A stretch of 64,000 bases of DNA from Marisa cornuarietis. Lineage: Eukaryota; Mollusca; Gastropoda; Architaenioglossa; Ampullariidae. The notes beneath the pieces were generated by a model that made no database searches, had not been told where the DNA came from, and saw only the letters and a program-made list of their open reading frames with translations. Positions 35,136 through 46,435 of this stretch are shown piece by piece; the first letter of the stretch is position 1; each line of letters begins with the position of its first letter. The stretch lies in contig SMMW01000456.1 in assembly GCA_004794655.1 (NCBI GenBank), forward strand, positions 37,512-101,511, given 5' to 3'. The position numbers and the translations under genes are program-made.

Positions 35136-36354
35136 AGTATTTACAAGAAAGTAAAAGTATTTCAGGTTACAGGACACATTCCTTACAAAAGCAAACTTTT
35201 AGATTAGAGCTGGCTGAATTTATTTATAGCGATACATTGACTGCAGAGAAATGTTTCTGTAATCAGCTTTTTAATCGCCTCATTCAATCAGCTGAGATGC
35301 GAGATGAAGAGAGACCAGCCGTGAAGTTCGACGATATGAGATAATAAATATGGGGAAATTAAAGAGAGCTTATCGACAGACTGTATCCTTCCTTCACCCT
35401 TTACATAAGGAATGTAGAACTTAGGACCGTCCAGCCACTTACATCTCATCGTCGTCAGTCCTACTTTCTACTCATCCTGGTAAACCACGTGATCAGGTTG
35501 TTGCCTTAGTTGTGAGTAAGAAAGTAACACTACTCGGACTGTGTGTGAGCTGTTTCAGGTTTGTCTCATGTGTCTCCGACCCCCTTTCCAATGGCTTCTG
35601 TAGTGTTTCTCAAGCTGGATGGTGCAGTTGGCATTTAAGTGCTGCTGCCTAACTGGAGGTTGACTGTAAAATGTGTCGGCAGAAGTTTTCGGGGCTTTGG
35701 CTATTCAAAAGTATTATTAATGTTACCTGTAGGAGACTAATAGATTCGGGGCTCTGGTTCATGACAGTACGCTACAACCATTTTAGTTATTTATGGATTG
35801 TAAACTGCCATTATCTAATGTATATTCGATGGATGCTACGTTGTAACCAATTTTTAAAGGAAGGATCCAAGCGCAAGCTGATTTCCCTGCGTTTTGTTAT
35901 AATAAGAGCAGTTTCAACACCTTTAGATTAAAAAGAATAACAAGTACTTTGATTTCATAAATGTGCCCAACACAGTACCTTTTCTTCACTAACCTTAAAT
36001 ACCTAAGAAAAGGTAGATATATATTAATTTCCCTTATAAAAAGCAGTGATGCTATATCATTTACGTACAAATTATATCTACAAACACAACCAATAAAATT
36101 AAAAAGAAGTGGTGCTAGTAGAGCAGTTTTGTGGTTTACAACTTTATGATGTCAGGAAATCAGATAATGCCTCGGACACATCAAACCTGAATGGATTGCA
36201 TTTTTTGCAGATATCGGTAACTAATTCGTTAAATATTTATCCGCTACGATTCGCACCTCCAATCAACAAGCGCCGCTAACAGTGTATTATATCACACTAG
36301 TGCACCATTCACAATATTTTCAGCCGTTAACACCAAACAGAGAGAGAGATAATG
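35136..36354. other. Unassigned sequence
   Basis: AT-rich with short open frames and no recognised gene. The start of the following LINE could lie in here in unrecognisable form. Confidence 0.4.
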
Positions 36355-38475
36355 AGGGGTATTCTTTGATTTGGAAAAAGCATACTACCCTACCTGGAAG
36401 CAAGGTATTTTGTAGGACCTTGGTTTTCGGGGTTGTATGCTACGATTCTTCAAGAATTTTCTATCGCACTTCCTCTTTCAAGTTCGTGTAGAGTCTGCCC
36501 TGTCTGGTCCTTAGGCGGCCTCGTTGTATGTAGATGACTTTGCTCTCTGTATCCGAGGTCGATCCCTAGCATGTCTCGATCGCCGGCTTTAGCTGTGTGT
36601 AAATGGTGTGCTAACGTGGGTGACAGAAAATGGCTTCCAATTTTCTCATAGGAAGTCAGTATGCATCCACTTTTGTAAACTACGAAGTATGTTTCCAAAC
36701 CCATCTATTTCTGTGAAAGGCACGGTACACAAAAGTGAACTAGAAGTAAAATTTCTTGGATTAATCTTGAACAAAAACTATTCTTTCTTACATATATAAA
36801 GTCTCGCCTATTATGTCTGAAAGCCTCGGACATTCTTTGAGCAGTTGGCCATGGCAGTTGGCGGGTGGGGAGACACACTTCTGCTTTGTCTGTATCGTGC
36901 CTTGGTCCGCTCTAAGGTAGACTACGGATCAATCATCTATGGTTCCGCTCGAGAGTCCTTTCTCAAAATTCTTGATCCTATTCACCATCGAGGGCTCCGC
37001 ATCTGTTTGGGTGCCTTCCGCACAACTCCTGTACAAAGTTTGTACGCAGAAGAACTTTCTCTCCGTATATCATATGTCTTAAAAGCTCATCCTGGAACCC
37101 TGCATACCGTGCTGTTTTCGGGCCTCATCGAGCTGCCCTCTATATCATTCCGTGTGGGACCTCATTTACAAGTTGCCGGAGTAGATACTCAGCAGGTTGA
37201 GCCTCTTTCTCTACTACCAGCTCCTCCTTGGGCTCTTCCTGTTCCTGAAGTACCTTTTGATTTTAAATCTTTTAAAAAAGGTGACACTCGTGACCTCATC
37301 TTTCTGCAACACTTTCAAGAACTTTTTCCTGACTGTTCTGGATTCTGTTCTATCCTTACACATGGCTCCAAAATCCCAAACAGTGGACCTGTAGCTGCGG
37401 CAGCAGTTCCGTCCTGCCAAATACAACTGGTTTTCTCAGCCTGACTTGAGGATGGCCGCTCAAGTTTCTCTGCGGAACTTCAGACCTTCTTGCTAGCCCT
37501 GCAACACATTCACCGCTTTTTGGAGCAAAACTTCTTGATTATTTCAGACTCCCTTTCTGCTCTCCAAGCTTTTTTTTCCAGTTGTTTTGATCACCCTTTT
37601 GTGGTTCAGTTTCACAAAAGTCATTGCGGCTCTCCATCATCGCAACAAGGACATTCTTTTCATTTGGGCCCCAGGCCATGCTGGCATTCCTGGCAATGTC
37701 TGAGCAGACCAGATGGCCAAGGCGGCCCGCCAGTCTCCTGGTCAATTGCAATCACTAGTATCATCTGGCTTTAAGTCTGTCCTCTTGGCCTATGTTCAGT
37801 CCATGTGGCAGTGCAGCTGTGACACTCTGGGCCAGAACAAGCTACACGTCACCCGTCCTGTCTTTCTGATCGCCTACCTTCGTGCCGCCCTGTGTGACGG
37901 GAGGAAGTAGTTCTCAGTAGTTAGGACACACCTACGCCACGCAGTCGCACCTTTTACGAGATGAACCCCCACCAGGCTGGTATTGGTGTTGTGGAAGTTT
38001 GACAGTTGCCTATGTATTAATAAAATGTCATGGTATCCAGAGTACCCCAAAGAAAAGTTTTACAGCAGATTCTTTGTTCTACCTGTTTAGATTCGTCCCA
38101 TCGGTAGCTATCGTTTCATTTTTATATAGCATAGGGCTTTACAATAAGATTTTAAGTTTTTACATCTTTTTTTTTTGGTCTGTAGTTTCTGATTTGTTGA
38201 TGGCTTTTTGAGCCACTTTCACATATCAACTGTTGTTTTAATTTTTTTCCTTGTGTTTTTAGGATCTGGTTTGTTTTTGGTTTTTTTAGTAACAACACTT
38301 CTTTTACATATGATCTATCATTAAAAAATATTGTTTCCTTGTGGTGTCTTTTATTGTTGGGGATATTAGTAAATCATTTGGGGTGTTCCATATCATAACT
38401 GTTGGTATGTAACATTACTCTTTCTCGCCGTGATATAGCCTTAGTTGCTGGTTTGGCGTAAAACACAAACAAATA
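36355..38475 (+). mobile_element. RNase H-bearing LINE, 5'-truncated
   Basis: It starts inside the RT with FDLEKAY; the second catalytic box is SLYVDDFALCI (about 36525). The post-RT segment YRALVRSKVDYGSIIYGS follows. RNase H comes next with ILTHGSK (first Asp replaced by His), a Glu block SAELQTFLLAL, ISDSLSALQA, and WAPGHAGIPGN. Several stops interrupt the frame. The 3' end is GATATAGCCTTAGTTGCTG, GTTTGGCGTAAAACAC and an A-rich tail near 38460. It is related to the fragment at 5.2 kb. Confidence 0.8.
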
Positions 38476-38703
38476 AACAAACAAATCTTTGATTTTGGAC
38501 GATTGGGCATTTAATTTCCACACACCCCTTCCCATAGCACTCTCACTTTACTAGGCTATCAGGACTGGCACCAAATACAGGGTAATTAGTATATTAAACC
38601 AGCCGTGTGTCGCATATTTGAAACCCTTTATTAACCTTTACGTAGACATGTTTATACAAAAGCTTGGCTTTATTTCATTTTTCTGGTCCCACTATGACAA
38701 ACC

Positions 38704-38888
38704 TTTTTTTTATTGGTGTTTTACGCCAAGCCAGCAACTAAGGCTATATCACGGCAAGGCAGCCAGCCCTGTAAACAGATGCCACGTGCAGAGAAAGAAC
38801 AGTGTGCCCGACACGAGAACTGAACCCAGGACAGCCAACCTTTACTGTATTGGTGACAGGCGCTAACCGTTGCGCCACCGGACCCCCG
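38704..38888 (-). mobile_element. tRNA-derived SINE carrying the LINE 3' tail
   Basis: On the minus strand the head GGTGGCGCAACGGTTAGCG (box A) and GGTTCAGTTCTCG (box B) are followed by a body. The tail GATATAGCCTTAGTTGCTGG, then CTTGGCGTAAAACACC and (A)n, is nearly identical to the 3' end of the RNase H LINE ending at 38475. The target duplication is ATGACAAACC / ATGACAGACC (38694-38703 and 38889-38898). The shared tail implies this LINE's enzyme mobilises the SINE. Confidence 0.85.
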
Positions 38889-38978
38889 ATGACAGACCTG
38901 AATGTTTCTTTGAGACAAGAAAGGCGTCTTTTCAGCAAACCGTTACGGCGTTCAATTGTTTGCCTAGTTATATGTATC

Positions 38979-39116
<138 letters not shown>

Positions 39117-39179
39117 TATCGAGTGACTAGTCGGGAATGTGCTTCAAAATCTCTCCAAAAGCTTCGACTCAGTCAAAAT

Positions 39180-39500
39180 CCTGGCGTAATGAATAGTTCC
39201 AGGATATTTAACCACACAATTATGTTTATGTCACTATCACACACTAGCTGTTTATTTATTGTATGATCAAATTTTCTATTTGCAAATTTATTTTCGTGCT
39301 CAGATCGCCCCTCTATTTTTATATGGGTACCATCTATGCACCCAAACTCGTTTAAAAATCCAGTGAATACGTGAAGTTTGGATTTCTGCTTGTCTGCATC
39401 CCTCTGGTTTGGGAATGTTAGCCACCTATTTAGTCGATTGCTAATAGTATTAGAACCACGTAGAATTGTTCAAGAAACTGTCGACTTATGTGTGTTGATA
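39180..39500 (-). pseudogene. PIF/Harbinger transposase relic
   Basis: Minus-strand translation, with stops, reads HKSTVS, RGSNTISNRLNRWLTFPN, then GFLNEFGCIDGTHIKIEG and NKFANRKFDHTINKQLVCDS. The GCIDGTH block with the first catalytic Asp, and the downstream NRK...H-I-N...VCD, are diagnostic of Harbinger/HARBI1 DDE transposases. In-frame stops occur after HKSTVS and after FITPGF. No terminal inverted repeats were identified. It is a fossil domain with no long open frame. Confidence 0.7.
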
Positions 39501-39813
39501 ATATATCGCGTATACATCACCGCAACTATTTGAAATCATCCCGATGCGTAGGATCGAAACCTTTTGAAAACAATTCAAAATCATCTTCTAGGTTTGGTCA
39601 TGTCTCCGAGGGCTCGATTTTGAGATAAATTTTATTTTGTAGTTCACGATAACGACAAACAAGTTTAAAAGCCATTTTGACAAGGGAAATAACTTTCCCC
39701 TATAAAAAAAGATTTCACATTGTCGTCCTATGTTTCGTCTCCAAAACTTATAAACGAAAACTGAGTTGCTATGGACCCTCATAAGTTAGTGACTAGCTAG
39801 TCTGTTGTTACAC

Positions 39814-40695
39814 CTACTCCCTGGTTGGACTAAAGTTACGCCCGAGCTGCAGACTAAAAGTTGTTATCGTTTCGTCTATTAATTTGTTTACTTCATTGAC
39901 ATAGACGGTATCATGAAGCAAAGAGCAGTTAAATTTCCAAAAGGTTCTATTTTTCTCATTCTTGGTTAGCTTTAGGTTAAGTGTAATAATAGAGTGATCT
40001 GTTCTATAACCACTAAGTATATCCGCACTGGCCACCCAGTCTATTAGTGCTTCATTTACTAGGAAAAAGTCCAGCCTACTTAACTGTGTAGGGGTCGATC
40101 TACGCCAAGTGTATTTTTTACAGTCAGGGTTTAATTCTCTCCACACATCACTGAGTTCCAATTTATCCATTAGTGATAAAACCTCTGCCTGAGAGCGTGG
40201 ATTATTTATGTGTTTATAATTATAGTAGTCAAGACAAGGTCTTAAAACTAAATTCCAGTCTCCAGCTAAAATACAATGCGGAATTTTACTCTCTGTAATG
40301 TAATTTTCTAATTCTTTGTAGAATGTTGGATTGTCTTTGTTGGGTCCATAGATATTAGCCAGAAGGATATCTCTATTTTCTATCTTTACCGTGATTATAA
40401 TATAGTTTCCACATATATCTTTATGGACTTTCTTGACTTTAAATTCAAAATTATTATTAAATAAAATGGCCACTCCTCTAGAAGAGGTATTATTAGATGC
40501 AAAGTAACATTCGTACCCCCATTCAACTCTGACTTGTTGTTCAATTCTTTGATCGAAATGAGTATCCTGTAAAAAGTATATGCTATAATGTTTTCCACGT
40601 AGGAAGTGAAGAACATCACGTCTTTTCCTAGCATCGCCTAGCCCCTGACAGTTAAGTGATGCTATGGTTAGAGATTCTGGGTTCAGTGGGTACAT
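39814..40695 (-). CDS. L1/Tx1-like LINE ORF2, endonuclease part
   Basis: A 293-codon open frame encodes an APE endonuclease: LTIASLNCQGLGDARKR, FLQDTHFD, SSRGVAILFNN, LLANIYGPN, CILAGDWNLVL, SRLDFFLVN and RTDHSIITL. It runs into FWKFNCSLL, which precedes the RT in L1-type proteins, and then stops. The RT and C-terminal domains are missing, so the element is 3' truncated. It could nick DNA in principle but cannot reverse transcribe. Confidence 0.85.
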   Translation of the reverse strand: MYPLNPESLTIASLNCQGLGDARKRRDVLHFLRGKHYSIYFLQDTHFDQRIEQQVRVEWGYECYFASNNTSSRGVAILFNNNFEFKVKKVHKDICGNYIIITVKIENRDILLANIYGPNKDNPTFYKELENYITESKIPHCILAGDWNLVLRPCLDYYNYKHINNPRSQAEVLSLMDKLELSDVWRELNPDCKKYTWRRSTPTQLSRLDFFLVNEALIDWVASADILSGYRTDHSIITLNLKLTKNEKNRTFWKFNCSLLHDTVYVNEVNKLIDETITTFSLQLGRNFSPTRE

Positions 40696-41602
40696 TTAAT
40701 ATAAAGGAGGAAGTAGAACATCACTGTACACTAGCCTATACGCAATAGAACAATATTTACACTTACTGTATAACAGTATTTTACAATGTAGTGTCATTAA
40801 AGTAGCATAGCGGGGCACCAAGCTTAGATTGATACTGGTGTTCAAAACTTCCATTACTGCTGCAGATTTAAAAAAGGCATTCAGGCATAAATTCACACAC
40901 ACCATGCATTCAGGGCAAGACAGAAAAGAAAGAAAGACAGAGATAAAAACAAAACAAAACAAGAAAAAGCTAAGTATTTTGGAGGTATGAACTGCTCACT
41001 AGGAGGTGTCTACCCAAAACGCCGAGACAAAAAAAAAAAAAAAAAAAAACCTTGTCAAAACAGCGGCTAGCTTTGACAAAAATATGAATGGAATACAAAT
41101 GTAAAAAGAGAGCTATCATAAAAAGAATTCTACCTATGTACTATATGTTATGTTATATATACCCAAGCTACTGTTACACACACATACACAAACTAAGATC
41201 AGAGGTAGATAAGCAAAACCTACCCACTTATAAATAGTTAAGTCCGCAGGAACAGTCGGAAGTCCCGATGTCTGAATAAGTGACTTTTCATACTGTCAAT
41301 GCGCGAGTGAGGACAAATGGTAACTGGCGAGAGCGTTCTCCAGCTTAGGTCTGTATTTACCGGCGGATCTTCGGCCAGAGGGTTCCGGACACGGTCCACA
41401 TCTGTCACGCTAAATGTTGAGAGCACCAAGGTCTGCCGCATCCCCCTGCACACCATGCGACCCTACCACTCTTGACGGTATCGAATATTAACACAAATGA
41501 AGGTGCAGGAACATCCGTAAAAAACACACAGTAAACTTGCTTGTCGGATAACATCATGGTCTGCCAGGGTCTCAGTACGTCACCAGTTGTGAGATCAATA
41601 AC
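40696..41602 (-). other. Spacer between LINE ORF1 and ORF2
   Basis: About 900 bp lie between the two L1/Tx1-like frames, including an A-run at 41030-41050. No coding is recognised. The length is large for an inter-ORF spacer, so an insertion or a join of two copies is possible. Confidence 0.4.
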
Positions 41603-42577
41603 TCAGGATACTCCCGATGAGGATGTGGATGGAAGCGACATTAAATCAGTCAAAGACTGAATTTCTCGAATCCTGTGGTCCGTTGATGATTTTACGAGAA
41701 TTTTCCCGTTTTTTGACCACACGTCGGTCACACTAGGGTGGTCGCGGGCACGGGCTAGCAGTGCGTATCGTTGCTTTGTTAGGTCCTCGGTAATGATTAT
41801 CCTTGTGCCCTTCAATTTCCTTCTGTTTTGGATCACCATTTCGGTGACCTTTCTCGACAGAAAACGAGCGATCACTGGCCTTGGTTTAGTTTCACCCTCA
41901 TTGCTCCTGCTCGGTTTTTTTCCCAGTCTATGCACCACTTCGATGTCGTTTGGCCGTATTTGGTCCAGGCCAAGTTTGTTATTGAGAATTTTTAGAACCT
42001 GTGCCTGACACGTTTCTGTGGTCTCTTTGTCTGCTTCAGGCACCCCAAAAATCCTGACGTTATTACGTCTTGTAAATTGTTCTAGACTGTCTGTCCTGCT
42101 TTGGGCTGTTGTCGCTTGTAGCTTGGCTTCTTCCACTACTCGCTTCAGTTCACAGTTCTCAGCTCTTGATTGTTCCAGCTCTTTTTTAATTGAGTCGTTT
42201 TCTTGTCTTAATTCGAATACCACTCCTTTTAGTTCATCCACATCTTGAACTAGCTTATCCAGAGAGTTTATGATTTCTCCGAGTCTCCTCCATACGTCCG
42301 ATAATGAAATGTCACCCTCCACCGACTCCCTCGTACTCACCGAGGCTTGAAGTGCAGACACGGCAACTGCGGCCGACGCCATTTTGCCGGTGACTGGAAA
42401 AATATCGCAAATTGAGGGAGTCGACTGATTTCTTTGTGATCTGCGAGGCTGAGACAAGGGGTGTCTCTCTCTACCACCAAGATCAGCAACAGGTGTAGTA
42501 CTGCCGGCCGACTGATTTAAACCACGTTGTACCGGCTGAATTTTTGCTGGCTTCTTTCCCTTATTGTCCTTGACCAT
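41603..42577 (-). CDS. L1/Tx1-like LINE ORF1 (RNA-binding chaperone)
   Basis: A 324-codon intact frame has a basic, disordered N-terminus (residues 1-60). A heptad-rich coiled coil follows at about residues 95-165 (LDKLVQDVDELKGVVFELRQ onward). An RRM-like region starts RRNNVRIFGVPE and continues VVHRLGKKP, RPVIARFLSRK and GTRIIITEDLTKQR. This is the layout of L1-type ORF1p trimeric RNA chaperones. It belongs with the ORF2 fragment downstream on the same strand. Confidence 0.85.
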   Translation of the reverse strand: MVKDNKGKKPAKIQPVQRGLNQSAGSTTPVADLGGRERHPLSQPRRSQRNQSTPSICDIFPVTGKMASAAVAVSALQASVSTRESVEGDISLSDVWRRLGEIINSLDKLVQDVDELKGVVFELRQENDSIKKELEQSRAENCELKRVVEEAKLQATTAQSRTDSLEQFTRRNNVRIFGVPEADKETTETCQAQVLKILNNKLGLDQIRPNDIEVVHRLGKKPSRSNEGETKPRPVIARFLSRKVTEMVIQNRRKLKGTRIIITEDLTKQRYALLARARDHPSVTDVWSKNGKILVKSSTDHRIREIQSLTDLMSLPSTSSSGVS

Positions 42578-42820
42578 GTTGATCCCTGTTATGGGTTTTC
42601 CTGCATTCTACCGAATTTTAAATCAAAAGCACTTTTTAAGAATAATAGATCCCATGGTAGATAGGCAGACACCTCCAACTGGAAACACTAGGTGCACACA
42701 AAGAACATTTTGCGTGGTAAAAATACTAAAAATTCAGCAAATTACCCACGACAAGAAAATGTTCCGCACTCCTGTGTCTGAGTACAGTTCACCTCACCAT
42801 TAAAACATTTTCCTTTTTAG

Positions 42821-42984
42821 TGAACACACGCCCCATGGAAGAGGTGAAGGAGGAGACAGGCGCTGTCGTAGAGTTTGACCCAAACCCCTCACCTGTACCA
42901 GGTATGAAGATTCTCAACATCCGTGATGCTTCTTCTCAGATGGAGGCAGCAGTCGGACCCAGCGGACAGAAGACTGATTCACAG
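42821..42984 (+). CDS. Nuclease/P-loop gene, first coding exon
   Basis: After the acceptor TTCCTTTTTAG the ATG at 42835 opens 50 codons (MEEVKEETGAVVEFDPNPS...). The exon ends in phase 0 at the donor CAG/GTTTGT. The acceptor ahead of the ATG implies an untranslated exon further upstream. Assignment to the next exon rests on matching phase, strand and proximity. Confidence 0.5.
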
Positions 42985-43225
42985 GTTTGTTTGCTGACAA
43001 AAAACAACATATTACAACATATTACAACAGGGTGTAACAGACTATCACGCAGGAGGTTAAAAAAATACCTCACTGGATGACAGAATTATACAACGGTGTC
43101 TCTCCAGTAATAAACAGCGGTAGCTAACAGAAGTAATACTGTAAGAGAAATAATCTAAAACTCACCAAATGACTTAGAGATAATAGTCAGCTATTATTTA
43201 ATTTACCAAAATGTTGCTGCCACAG

Positions 43226-43972
43226 GGGAGATTATCAGAGCAAGCCCAGACATTCTGGCTACAGTGGGTTGAGGCCGCGTTCCCTGATCTCGACTCTCGC
43301 GCCTACTTCCTGCCTCCTGTCTACATCAACCGCGTGCCGATGACGAGACAGTCGACTGCAGGTCAGGATGTTCTCGTCCTACAGTCAGCACCTGGACAGG
43401 CTGGTCAGTCTCACCAACCGCCGGCGAGTTCATCGTCTGCTGCTCATCCGTCCAGTCCTCAGCCTCCTCGTCTTCAGGACAGTGACATCAGAGACGATGC
43501 AGCCATGCAACGGATTTTTGTCTGTCTTCAGAAACTGTGTGAAGAGAACAGAGATGTCATGGTTGGAATGACTCAGCTTCAGTTCGGACAGTACCTGGGT
43601 GAACCTTGTTACACTGCCGCCGCTACGCAACTACCCCGACCCTCCAACCTTCCTCCTTCTCTACCACAGAAGTTCAAACAGGGAGACTTTGATGTTCTTT
43701 TAATTCACCGACAGTACGGACTGGTAGTCTGTGAGGTGAAGGCCTTTGGTGACAATATAAAAACTCTAAACATGTCACAGCAGGATGTGGACAAAAACAT
43801 TAGAAAGAAACTGAATGAGGCCATGTCACAGCTGGACAAGGCGGAGGCCATGTTGTCTCACCTGGTGTCTGACATCTCACCTGGTCTGCGCATCACTAAG
43901 ACCATCGCTTTCCCCAACCTCACAGCTTGTGAACTTCAACAGGCCATCTCCGGCGACAACCTCCTCATTGAG
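43226..43972 (+). CDS. Nuclease/P-loop gene, PD-(D/E)xK (NERD-like) exon
   Basis: This exon is exactly 249 codons, phase 0 at both ends (acceptor TGCTGCCACAG; donor GAG/GTTTCA). It contains a Ser/Pro/Gln-rich linker (about residues 60-85), a helical stretch, and FKQGDFDVLLIHR followed by YGLVVCEVKAFGDN. The D...E-x-K spacing and hydrophobic strands match PD-(D/E)xK nucleases of the NERD type. A helical region with KKLNEAMSQLDKAEAML follows. In bacteria NERD domains are often fused to helicases. Here a P-loop ATPase lies in later exons. Confidence 0.65.
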
Positions 43973-44443
43973 GTTTCAGTTTCCTTCTTTTACCTTCTAC
44001 CTACTTAGCAAGTTAGGTCACAAAGTACATTTTTCAACAGACATGTTTAGCATTTTGTATTTGTAACACAAGTAGAGGAGACGATACGCTATGTTCGGTT
44101 CTCATATTGTGTTTTAAATGCTGACTCACAGACGTTAGATCAGCGGTTACAGGTACATAGCCTCTCTTTTATGCACATTATATATTATAATTTATATTCC
44201 CCGTGTCATCTCTACACGGTTTGTGGCAGATAAATGATTTGTTTACATGAAGTCATTGCAAGCAGACCTTTCTTCTGTCTTTTAATAAAACTATTGTCAT
44301 GCTGTTATCAGACTACATTACTGACTCTTATATACATTGTACTTAATGTCTGAATGCTGTGGAGTTGTACTCGACTTTGCTTCTGTCATCTTATATTTAC
44401 TAATGTCACATTTCATGATGTGGACAATGTGGTTTCTTTACAG

Positions 44444-44649
44444 GCCCTGTGTCGGTGTCTGGGAACAAGAGACGCCGCCGACATCGCTGGTGTGTGTCTG
44501 TGCTCTGATCAGTTGTCTGACCACAAGACCTCGTGTGACGTCAGTAGTCACGTGCTGAGGGAACTCGGACACTGGTGGCAGCGACGTGTGGCTGGGGCTG
44601 GACCTGACAGTCACATGACACCTGAGGTGTACAAGACACTGGTAGCCAG
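44444..44649 (+). CDS. Nuclease/P-loop gene, third exon
   Basis: The exon lies between the acceptor TTTCTTTACAG and the donor CCAG/GTAAAT. It reads in phase 0 with the preceding exon: ALCRCLGTRDAADIAGVCLC, then HVLRELGHWWQRRVAG and TPEVYKTLVA. It ends two bases into a codon. The P-loop exon at 49334 expects only one leftover base, so an exon is missing or its edge was destroyed by the LINE in between. Confidence 0.55.
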
Positions 44650-44844
44650 GTAAATATTAAAATAATGTGTAGTCATAACAATGTGAACATCTGATCCCTG
44701 TCCTGTGCGACAAGTCCTCTATGTAGATGATCGGCGATGATAAGGTCACTGCCAACCTCAGTGTTGTCGTTATAGAAATCGTCAGATCAGTGGAGAACAT
44801 TTCATGTAAACAATGAGAGAAACTAGTTGTGAGCGGGAGTAGAC

Positions 44845-44945
44845 TGGTACTGTACTGGTTAGCTGCTCACCTGTCACTGGTTCCTGAGATCACATCTCGT
44901 CTCAAGGTTTACTTACACTGCCTCTCAATCACCTGATACAATATT
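44845..44945 (+). mobile_element. Decayed tRNA-derived SINE head
   Basis: GTACTGTACTGGTTAGCTG, then CACCTGTCACTGG and ATCTCGTCTCAAGG, parallel the head of the SINE at 215-447 in order and spacing. Body and tail are not recognised. Confidence 0.45.
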
Positions 44946-45083
44946 GCCATGGTTACCATAAGGAGGGACATTATCTTGATGACTTGGTCACTTTGACGAT
45001 AACACCCGTTCAAACATAAACGCATGGAAGTTAAGTCATATAATAAAGTCTTTCACACATCCACAAAACCACCCACCCACCCA

Positions 45084-45085
<2 letters not shown>

Positions 45086-45156
<71 letters not shown>
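45086..45156. repeat. (CA)n microsatellite
   Basis: About 35 CA units. Confidence 0.95.
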
Positions 45157-45157
<1 letters not shown>

Positions 45158-45445
45158 ACACACCAAATACAGTTCCAACATGTTTTCATGTTGTCCTGTC
45201 GCAGTAAGATCTGTTGACAGTCAAGTTGACAGAAATACCTTGATGAACGCAGTAGTAAGTGATGATGATGTGCAGTGCTGTCATTTTCCCTGGGACTACA
45301 GATACATAGCTGAGAATACCCACATTTCCAGTTCATCATTGGCTTAGTGTGCAGTTTAAGTGTGAGTACCCAGCAATTTGTGTTACAGTGTCAACTGCGT
45401 GGAAAGGTGTGGACACTGCAGGTTGGTAACGTCCCCCTGTAACAG

Positions 45446-45667
45446 GTGTGTGTGAAGAAGGCTGTACACCTGGATATTGTTTGCCATACTGCAATCAGTC
45501 GCTGTATTGGAATGAAACAAGCAAGAAAGCTTCCTTCGGTGTAGGCTGCAGCAACACGTGTGGTAGGTGTTCCAAAGGAAGAACTTACGATGCCTCATCA
45601 GGAGATTGTTTAAGGTTGTGTGGTGCCGGATATCAACCGCCACCCTGCATTAAGCTAGGTACAACTG
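45446..45667 (+). CDS. Isolated EGF-like/MEGF-type exon
   Basis: An open stretch between the acceptor CCCTGTAACAG and the donor ACTG/GTACGT encodes about ten cysteines. The pattern (CEEGCTPGYCLPYC, GCSNTCGRCSKG, CLRLCGAGYQPPPC) is that of laminin/MEGF-type EGF repeats. No signal peptide, transmembrane segment or neighbouring EGF exon with matching phase was found. It lies between exons of the nuclease/P-loop gene and is more likely a stray exon of a different gene than part of it. Confidence 0.5.
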
Positions 45668-46435
45668 GTACGTAGGGTGCAGGCTACAGAACACAGTCTT
45701 TGTAACATCGAGGAGGGGGGGGGCGGAAAACGTGGCCTGTTGTTTTCTTTAATAGATAAATAATTTAAGGGAAAAATATCCTTTTCACAGAATGACATTA
45801 GCAGGACAACATCCCTCTGCTTGTAGACTGACCACCAGGCTAGTTTCTCACTACATGTATTACAGGAAAACCAAATGACTACAGGGCTATCTTGAAGTGA
45901 CCAGCTAGCCAGCGGGGGAAGAAGAGGGTGGTGGTTGATGGGAACACATTCTACTGATACCAACCTCCCCTTTCTCTCTTCTATCCTACTTTGTAAGACT
46001 CCCACACTTATGTATTGAAAACACTGGAGCTGAGATCAGAGACAACAACACTGACTGGAGTTTGCTACACGAGTTTCTGTTTGGTTATGACAACTGTTAT
46101 ATGTTCAATATTTGTTACACTTACGAACTTTGAACCCGAGGGAACTTAGCTAATGTCACGATCGCCTTCTTAGTTAATAAGAGTATTAAAGCCTTTAGCA
46201 AACAAATATCAGAGACACGAAGTTTATAGTATAACTCGTTTTATTGTCAATTTTCAGATTAATTTATTTAATTCACTGTCACGAACTTTTTTCTCCTTAG
46301 TGCTGTGTACAGGGTGACACTGACGGCCTATAATCTTGTACTCATGGTCATGAATATGTACCTTTCTTATTAATTATTAGAGAAAACCAACACAGACATG
46401 ATACACTTACAAAAGAACAGTAAGACATTCAGCTA

